Assembly: GCF_006715565.1 (NCBI RefSeq) | Contig: NZ_VFNL01000001.1 | Span: forward strand, 1,054,001-1,118,000 | Source of the DNA: Microbacterium sp. SLBN-154 | GTDB taxonomy: Bacteria; Actinomycetota; Actinomycetes; Actinomycetales; Microbacteriaceae | Length of the DNA stretch: 64,000 bases | Direction of reading: 5' to 3' | Shown here: positions 59,698 to 64,000 of the stretch, in pieces | Layout of the letters: every line of letters starts with the position of its first letter | Position numbering within the stretch: position 1 is the stretch's first letter | Notes under the pieces: generated by a model | The model's input: only the letters and a program-made list of their open reading frames with translations | Databases searched by the model: none | What the model was told of the DNA's origin: nothing | Position numbers and translations under genes: made by a program

Positions 59698-61504
59698 GGG
59701 TCACGACCGCCGCGTTCAGGAAGCCCCCGATGTACGGGTTGTTCGTCGCGCGGTAGATCTTCCGGCTGATCACCGCCGCCACCGCGAGGATCAGGATGAC
59801 GGGGAACAGCCAGATGCTGAAGATGCCCCCGAAGCCCGGGATCGTCTCGCCCGTGATGAAGAACGTCGTGTACTGCAGCACCACGAGGATGATCGGGCCC
59901 AGCGCGTTGAAGACGGCGAGCACGAGCGTGTTCAGCCACTCCTTGCCCGCCAGCGTGAAGCGGTTGAACCCGTTGATCGCCACCGAGTTGGCGAAGAAGT
60001 ACACCAGGAACAGCGGCAGCACGAGCAGTGCGAACCAGATCTTCTCGGGCGTGAACACCTTCACCGCGACCACCCACAGGCGGAAGTCGGTCGTGAAGAA
60101 GTAGTCCAGCACGAACACGACGAGGAACGCGGCCACCACCGTGACGAGGGCCAGCGCGATGCCCTGGAAGAACCGGCCCCACCCGGGGAGCACGCCCGAC
60201 GCGCGGAGGTCTTGGCCGCTCTCACGCCCGAACACCAGGTACGACACCACCATGATGACGATGGCCGCGAGGCCGTTGATCGCCGCCCAGATCCCGATGA
60301 ACCACGGCACGCCGGGTGCGATGAGGTCGGTGACGCCGAACGCGATGCCGCCCGCCCAGGGGGCTTGGCTCAGCAGCACGTAGCTGATCGCCGAGATGCC
60401 GACCGAGAGCGCGAGTCCGCCCCAGAACCACGCGAGCCCCTTGCGGGTCGGCGCGGCGGCGGGCACGGGTTCGCTCACGCGAAGGCGGGCGAAGGCCGGA
60501 ACCGCGAGCATCGCGCGGGTGAAGGCGACCAGGAAGACACCGAAGCCGATGAGCCCGATCGTGGTGAAGATCTCCTTGATCTGCCAGATCTGGTTGCTCG
60601 CCGGGATCGGGTTCGGAGCCCCCAGCGACTCCTCGAAGAAGTCGACCAGGTGGCCGACCGCGGCGCTCGAGATCGTCGACCACGGGTGCGTCTGCGGCAG
60701 CGAGTAGATGACGCGCATCGCCTCATCGCCGTCGACGTTCTCGGTGTAGACCTCGAAGCCTTCGCGCTGCTCGGCGTCGGCCGGGTCGGCGCCGAACGAC
60801 AGGAACGACTGGGCGTTCGGGGTGGAGAGGAACTCGCGCGGCGGGGTCAGCGCGTTGCCCTCGGCGTCGTAGCTGCGGAAGAAGAACTCGTCGTACTGCG
60901 CCTGCACGATGCCGGTGTCGCGGGAGCCGTAGACGTTCGTGTACGCGCCCTCCTCATCGGTGTAGACCGCGTCGTTGTCGACCAGCAGCACCGAGGCGAT
61001 GAGCGGGGTGTCGGCCTCGTTGTCGAGGGCGACGGAGAAGTTCGCGGCGCGGGCGCCGTTGGAGTGCCCCGAGACGCCGATGCGCTCGGTGTCGACGTAG
61101 GGCAGGTCGGCGAGGAGCTTCACCGTGTCGTACATTCCGGTGCCGCCGACCGCTTCCTCACCCGCCGGCAGCGGGTCGGAGTCGCCGTGGCCGTACATGT
61201 CGATCGAGACGACGACGTACCCGCGACGCGCGAGCTCGACGTAGTTCGCCGTCTGCATCTCGCGGTTGTTCCACCAGCCGTGGCTGACGACGATCGCGGG
61301 GCGCGGGTCGTCGGCTGACGCCGCCACCGGCTTGAACAGCAGCGCGTTCATCTCGCGGCCCGAGGCCGCCTCCCACTGCATGTCTTTGACCTCGACGCTG
61401 CCGCCGGCGGTCTGCACCAGCGACGCCCCTACCGCAGACACGAGCATGAGAACGAGCGAGAACACCAGCCAGAAGCTGTTGCGCCGCAGAAGTCGTTGCC
61501 TCAT
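59663..61504 (-). CDS. Alpha/beta hydrolase fused to a multi-span membrane domain
   Basis: 613 residues. A signal anchor (WLVFSLVLMLVSAVGASLV) is followed by an extracytoplasmic hydrolase domain: IVVSHGWWNNREMQ (oxyanion), DMYGHGDSD, and nucleophile Ser in GVSGHSNGARA; a catalytic His may be in SLPQTHPWST. Residues ~310-613 form about eight or nine membrane helices ending GGFLNAAVVTLISVSNSLVFV. Such fusion is uncommon; substrate unknown, a lipid or ester at the membrane is possible. A cre/LacI-type palindrome lies just upstream. Confidence 0.8.
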   Translation of the reverse strand: MRQRLLRRNSFWLVFSLVLMLVSAVGASLVQTAGGSVEVKDMQWEAASGREMNALLFKPVAASADDPRPAIVVSHGWWNNREMQTANYVELARRGYVVVSIDMYGHGDSDPLPAGEEAVGGTGMYDTVKLLADLPYVDTERIGVSGHSNGARAANFSVALDNEADTPLIASVLLVDNDAVYTDEEGAYTNVYGSRDTGIVQAQYDEFFFRSYDAEGNALTPPREFLSTPNAQSFLSFGADPADAEQREGFEVYTENVDGDEAMRVIYSLPQTHPWSTISSAAVGHLVDFFEESLGAPNPIPASNQIWQIKEIFTTIGLIGFGVFLVAFTRAMLAVPAFARLRVSEPVPAAAPTRKGLAWFWGGLALSVGISAISYVLLSQAPWAGGIAFGVTDLIAPGVPWFIGIWAAINGLAAIVIMVVSYLVFGRESGQDLRASGVLPGWGRFFQGIALALVTVVAAFLVVFVLDYFFTTDFRLWVVAVKVFTPEKIWFALLVLPLFLVYFFANSVAINGFNRFTLAGKEWLNTLVLAVFNALGPIILVVLQYTTFFITGETIPGFGGIFSIWLFPVILILAVAAVISRKIYRATNNPYIGGFLNAAVVTLISVSNSLVFV

Positions 61505-61985
61505 TGAATCCTGAACTCCCTTGTCGGATCCCTGGAACCGTTTCCAGAGCCGTCGAGAACCCTATCCACCTGAGGAAAGCGAGAAAGCCCATTCCGTCTC
61601 ATTTGCACGTATGTGCACAAATGTGCGCAGAACGCACTCCTCTACGCGCGGGAGGGGGTGCGCATCCGTGCAGGGAACGCGGCGTGGCGCGGGCGGATGC
61701 GCGTGGGCGCCGTTCATGATCGACAGAACAGGTGCCGTGACGCGCTGTGGGACGGGTCACGGCACCTGCGATTCGGGGGGTCGGCGATCGGCGCCGCGTT
61801 CTGGGGCGCGACGTGCCGGTCACAGGACCGAACGAGGTTTCCGGCCGCAGGTGTTCGGGTGACCTGCGGAGTCGGAGCGAGAGTCTGACGTCACCGCCGA
61901 ACTCTCGATGCTGACGCTACTTTATGTGCGCCTGAATGGATCGCTTCGAGGTCAAATGAGGGTGATTGTGGGGTGAACCTTCGGG
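61505..61985. other. Long intergenic region with an orphan 13-bp hairpin
   Basis: About 480 bases without a supported gene. CAGGTGCCGTGAC (61729-61741) and GTCACGGCACCTG (61756-61768) form a perfect 13-bp stem with a 14-base loop that belongs to no adjacent gene. A second hairpin, CCGCAGGT/ACCTGCGG, lies near 61843-61867. TGTGCACA and related TGTGC repeats occur at 61608-61635. A small RNA is possible, but no promoter was identified. Confidence 0.4.
61532..61547. promoter_or_regulatory. LacI/GalR-type operator (cre-like)
   Basis: CTGGAACCGTTTCCAG: 16 bp, arms CTGGAA/TTCCAG around a central CG, matching the TGNAANCGNTTNCA pattern of LacI/GalR sites. It lies 28 bp upstream of the membrane hydrolase start. 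No LacI gene is adjacent. Confidence 0.65.
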
Positions 61986-61993
61986 TTAACCCC
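61970..61993 (-). terminator. Tetraloop hairpin at the end of the BLUF gene
   Basis: GGGGTGAACC (61970-61979) and GGTTAACCCC (61984-61993) around TTCG, one mismatch. The stem includes the BLUF stop codon (61986-61988). Confidence 0.6.
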
Positions 61994-62435
61994 GGGGTGT
62001 GCGCGCCTTGACCCACAGCCCGATGTCGTGGACGGCGCGGGCGGCGCGGTCGGGGCTCTCCGCAGCATCCAGATCATCGAAGGTGTCGTGGAACCCTTCG
62101 GGCAACGCGGCCTGCGGTGTCGCGACGGGACGGAACTCCATCGTCCAGTCGCCGAACTGACGCTCGTCGATCGGCTCGTCGAGCACGATGCGGATGTCGC
62201 CGTGCCGCGGATCTGCCGTGATCGTCGCCACCAGGCTCTGGACCGAGTCGCGCGGACCCTCGAGCACCTGCACGAACTGGCCGTCACGGTAGAGCAGAAC
62301 GCCGGTCACGCCCGACTGGGCGTTGTTCTCGCGGCTCTCGGTGAGGATGTCGCGCAGGGTGTCGTCGCCGACATCCGCTGTGGCCCTGCTGACGTAGACG
62401 ACCGACACGAGCTCATCGCCGCTGGTGATGCTCAT
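61986..62435 (-). CDS. BLUF-domain blue-light photoreceptor
   Basis: 149 residues from ATG 62435, overlapping the preceding stop (ATGA). The BLUF fold covers residues ~9-100. Photocycle residues are present: Tyr14 (SVVYVS), Asn38 (ENNAQSGVTG), Gln56 (FVQVLEG), Trp97 and Met99 (WTMEF). It binds FAD and signals blue light through hydrogen-bond change at the flavin. There is no attached output domain; about 45 C-terminal residues (helical caps, DDLDAAESPDRAARAV) probably contact a partner. The co-encoded 86-residue protein is a candidate. Confidence 0.93.
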   Translation of the reverse strand: MSITSGDELVSVVYVSRATADVGDDTLRDILTESRENNAQSGVTGVLLYRDGQFVQVLEGPRDSVQSLVATITADPRHGDIRIVLDEPIDERQFGDWTMEFRPVATPQAALPEGFHDTFDDLDAAESPDRAARAVHDIGLWVKARTPRG

Positions 62436-62692
62436 GCCGTCGCCTCCTGGTCGTGATGGGCGAGGAGCGCGTCCATCGCCGCGCGGCGGTCGGGCGCCGC
62501 GCCGACCAGGCGGGAGCGGCCGTTGAAGACGCGATAGGTGCCGTCGGCCTCGCGGTCGAGATAGCCGAGGAAGACGCCGTCGCGGTTGGCGACGTAGAAG
62601 CCGTCTTCGACACGCGACCACAGGACGCCGTAGGAGAGGGGTGCGGAACGACCTTCATCGGTCGTCGGATCGGGGGCCAGTGATGAAGCCAT
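62432..62692 (-). CDS. 86-residue protein coupled to the BLUF gene
   Basis: Start taken at ATG 62692 ([14 protein letters not shown]); the in-frame ATG 62809 adds low-complexity sequence. Beta-rich middle: [37 protein letters not shown], then a helix ([19 protein letters not shown]). No recognised family. Its stop overlaps the BLUF ATG, so the two are translated together and may interact. Confidence 0.65.
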   Translation of the reverse strand: MASSLAPDPTTDEGRSAPLSYGVLWSRVEDGFYVANRDGVFLGYLDREADGTYRVFNGRSRLVGAAPDRRAAMDALLAHHDQEATA

Positions 62693-62814
62693 TGCTTCAG
62701 TCTGCGTTCCTCGGCGGCGGCCGGGGAGGAGGTTGCGCCGGCGCGCAGAATATGTCAGCGGGTGGGGGTGTGCGCTGGGGTGGGGTGCGGCGAAGGCGCG
62801 TTGCCCCACGATGC

Positions 62815-62826
62815 GTTACATGTAAC
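62815..62826. promoter_or_regulatory. Palindromic operator of the toxin-antitoxin pair
   Basis: GTTACATGTAAC is a perfect 12-bp palindrome 10 bp upstream of the antitoxin ATG; TTGCCC at 62801-62806 may be a -35. Position suggests autoregulation by the antitoxin or complex. Confidence 0.6.
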
Positions 62827-62835
62827 ACTGGAGGC

Positions 62836-63042
62836 ATGTCCGTGAGAGAGCGGGTGAGCGAACATCGGCGCCGTATGCGGGAGCGCGGATTTCGTCCCGT
62901 GCAGGTGTGGGTTCCCGATGTGCGCACGCCTTCTTTCGCGGCAGAGGCGGCACGGCAGGCGGCTCTCGTCGCTCACGCCGATCGCACATCCGACGACCAA
63001 GCGTTCATAGAGGCGGTTGCGGCGCCCTGGGACGACGAGTGA
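62836..63042 (+). CDS. MazE-like antitoxin (DUF3018 type)
   Basis: 68 residues from ATG 62836 (TGGAGG upstream). [20 protein letters not shown] then [19 protein letters not shown] matches the small antitoxin MazE family (DUF3018: R-x-R-R-x-x-G-x-R-P-V-Q-x-W-V-P-D). The acidic C-terminus ([12 protein letters not shown]) probably binds the toxin. The stop overlaps the toxin GTG by 4 bases. Confidence 0.88.
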   Translation: MSVRERVSEHRRRMRERGFRPVQVWVPDVRTPSFAAEAARQAALVAHADRTSDDQAFIEAVAAPWDDE

Positions 63043-63365
63043 TTCGTGGAGAACTCTGGACCGTCGCCGGCGGTGTCTATGCATCAAAGCCCAGACCAGC
63101 GTTGATCCTTCAGGACGACGCGTACGCGGCGACGGATTCCGTCACGGTTCTTCCCTTGACGAGTCAGTTGGTTGACGCCCCACTGTTGCGCATCCGCATC
63201 TCTGCGGGCGGACTGTCCGGTCTCGACCGCGACAGCGACGTGATGGTGGATAAGCCGACCACGGTCCGGCGAGCCAGCGTCGTGACCCGAGTCGGGCGCG
63301 TGACATCGGAGCAACTCGCTGACGTTGAGCGCAGCGTGATGGCATTCCTGGGGCTCGCGCGGTAA
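63039..63365 (+). CDS. MazF/PemK-family toxin
   Basis: 108 residues from GTG 63039 (GTGA overlap with the antitoxin). [27 protein letters not shown] is the MazF opening (G-x-x-W, K-x-R-P-x-x-I-x-Q), cited here in parts: RGELWTV and [10 protein letters not shown]. Further [15 protein letters not shown] and [14 protein letters not shown] segments fit the fold. MazF toxins are mRNA-cutting endoribonucleases. Confidence 0.9.
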   Translation: MIRGELWTVAGGVYASKPRPALILQDDAYAATDSVTVLPLTSQLVDAPLLRIRISAGGLSGLDRDSDVMVDKPTTVRRASVVTRVGRVTSEQLADVERSVMAFLGLAR

Positions 63366-63574
63366 GACCGTCGAAGGCGCGCCGCCCTCGCCGGCGCCCG
63401 CGTAGACCTGGGGTGGCTCCCGTGATCAGGAGCGTGCGGCGGCGCGACAGGGCGGCAGGGGGCGGGCGGCGGCAGGCAGCACGCAGCGGCACGGCGCCGC
63501 GGCGGGCGGCGCGCGAGCGGAGCGGCGGGACGTTGGACCCGCCCGCGGCGCGCGAGCGCGACGACCGTGGGCGT

Positions 63575-64000
63575 ATGACCGATACGCAGCCTGTTCCCCG
63601 CGCGCGAACGACGTGGCGACGCGTCGCGCGGCCGCTTCTCGCGGTGACGGTGACGACCGTCATCCTGCTCCTCGGCACCGGCGGTGCCGCCCTGGGCACG
63701 CCGGCGACGATCGCAGTCGCGCCCCCGAACGACGGAGAGGGGCCCCAGTTCTACTCCGGCGTCGCCGTGGATGTCTCGGGCACCGTCGACGGTGACGTCT
63801 ACGCCGCCGGCCAGAGCGTCACCGTCAGCGGCGACGTCACCGGAGACATCATCGCCGCCGCGCAGACCATCACGATCACCGGCACGGTGGACGGCAACGT
63901 CCGGCTCGCGGGGCAGGCGGTCACGATCAGCGGTGAGGTGATGCGAAGCGCCACCGTGTTCGCCCAATCATTGCGCGTCGACGAGGGCGCGCTCATCGAC
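63575..64000 (+). CDS. Bactofilin-like membrane-anchored protein, C-terminus cut by window edge
   Basis: 142 codons from ATG 63575 to the window end without a stop. A basic N-terminus and one hydrophobic helix (PLLAVTVTTVILLLGTGGAA) are followed by regular ~18-residue beta-helix repeats: VDVSGTVDGDVYAAGQSV, TVSGDVTGDIIAAAQTI, TITGTVDGNVRLAGQAV. Such repeats resemble polymer-forming bactofilin-type proteins, here on the outer side of the membrane. The rest is beyond the window. Confidence 0.75.
   Translation, partial: MTDTQPVPRARTTWRRVARPLLAVTVTTVILLLGTGGAALGTPATIAVAPPNDGEGPQFYSGVAVDVSGTVDGDVYAAGQSVTVSGDVTGDIIAAAQTITITGTVDGNVRLAGQAVTISGEVMRSATVFAQSLRVDEGALID

Noticed and set aside
61830..61960. 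c-di-AMP (ydaO-type) riboswitch
   Set aside because: Some GC-rich hairpins recall it, but the conserved core could not be matched and no peptidoglycan-hydrolase gene follows on the same strand.

Overview
The window looks like a high-GC actinobacterial chromosome, most plausibly from Microbacteriaceae (Microbacterium or a close relative). Pointers are the GC-rich third codon positions, frequent GTG/TTG starts, LPATG/LAxTG cell-wall sorting signals, a DUF222/HNH endonuclease, a levodione-reductase-type dehydrogenase, and many copies of a short GCGTTTCG...CTCAACGACC repeat. No rRNA, tRNA, CRISPR array or phage module was seen.

Region by region: (1) 0-16 kb is a housekeeping/accessory mix: a cut-off MFS transporter, an ohrR-ohr peroxide pair with tandem operators, a 1262-residue wall-anchored phosphodiester glycosidase/metallophosphoesterase with a collagen-like GEP stalk, a levodione reductase homologue, a cluster of small genes with a DksA/TraR zinc-finger protein, a DUF222/HNH protein, a DUF4394 protein and a 746-residue unknown protein with an LNPQPLPP motif. 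(2) 15-21.3 kb is a LacI-controlled locus: binding protein, two permeases and a GH127 beta-L-arabinofuranosidase, with a clear promoter and a 17-bp operator. (3) 22-46.4 kb is a Wzx/Wzy-type exopolysaccharide locus. It holds UDP-glucose dehydrogenase, Wzy, an acyltransferase, the GDP-fucose genes gmd-fcl, glycosyltransferases, Wzx, a DUF2264 protein, a pyruvyltransferase-family protein, a WecB/TagA transferase, the priming sugar transferase, a Wzz/BY-kinase and a tyrosine phosphatase. Its core (about 33-41 kb) is visibly poorer in GC than its flanks, and the left part carries an IS3-family element and gene remnants, as expected for a horizontally exchanged serotype-type region. (4) 46.4-49.9 kb has two CPBP membrane proteases around a tandem pair of small LPATG surface proteins, ending in a duplicated gene 3' end and a repeat array. 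(5) 49.9-57.8 kb is a ROK regulator, sugar ABC transporter, GH15 and GH31 operon resembling an isomaltose/cyclic-tetrasaccharide utilisation locus. (6) 57.8-64 kb carries a second repeat array, an ArsR/MFS divergent pair, a membrane-bound alpha/beta hydrolase, a BLUF photoreceptor with a small partner protein, a MazEF-type toxin-antitoxin pair, and the start of a bactofilin-like membrane protein cut by the window end.

Genes are tightly packed. Many pairs overlap by 4 bases (ATGA or GTGA), and I used these overlaps to choose starts. All functions are inferred by reading motifs; no database search was run.
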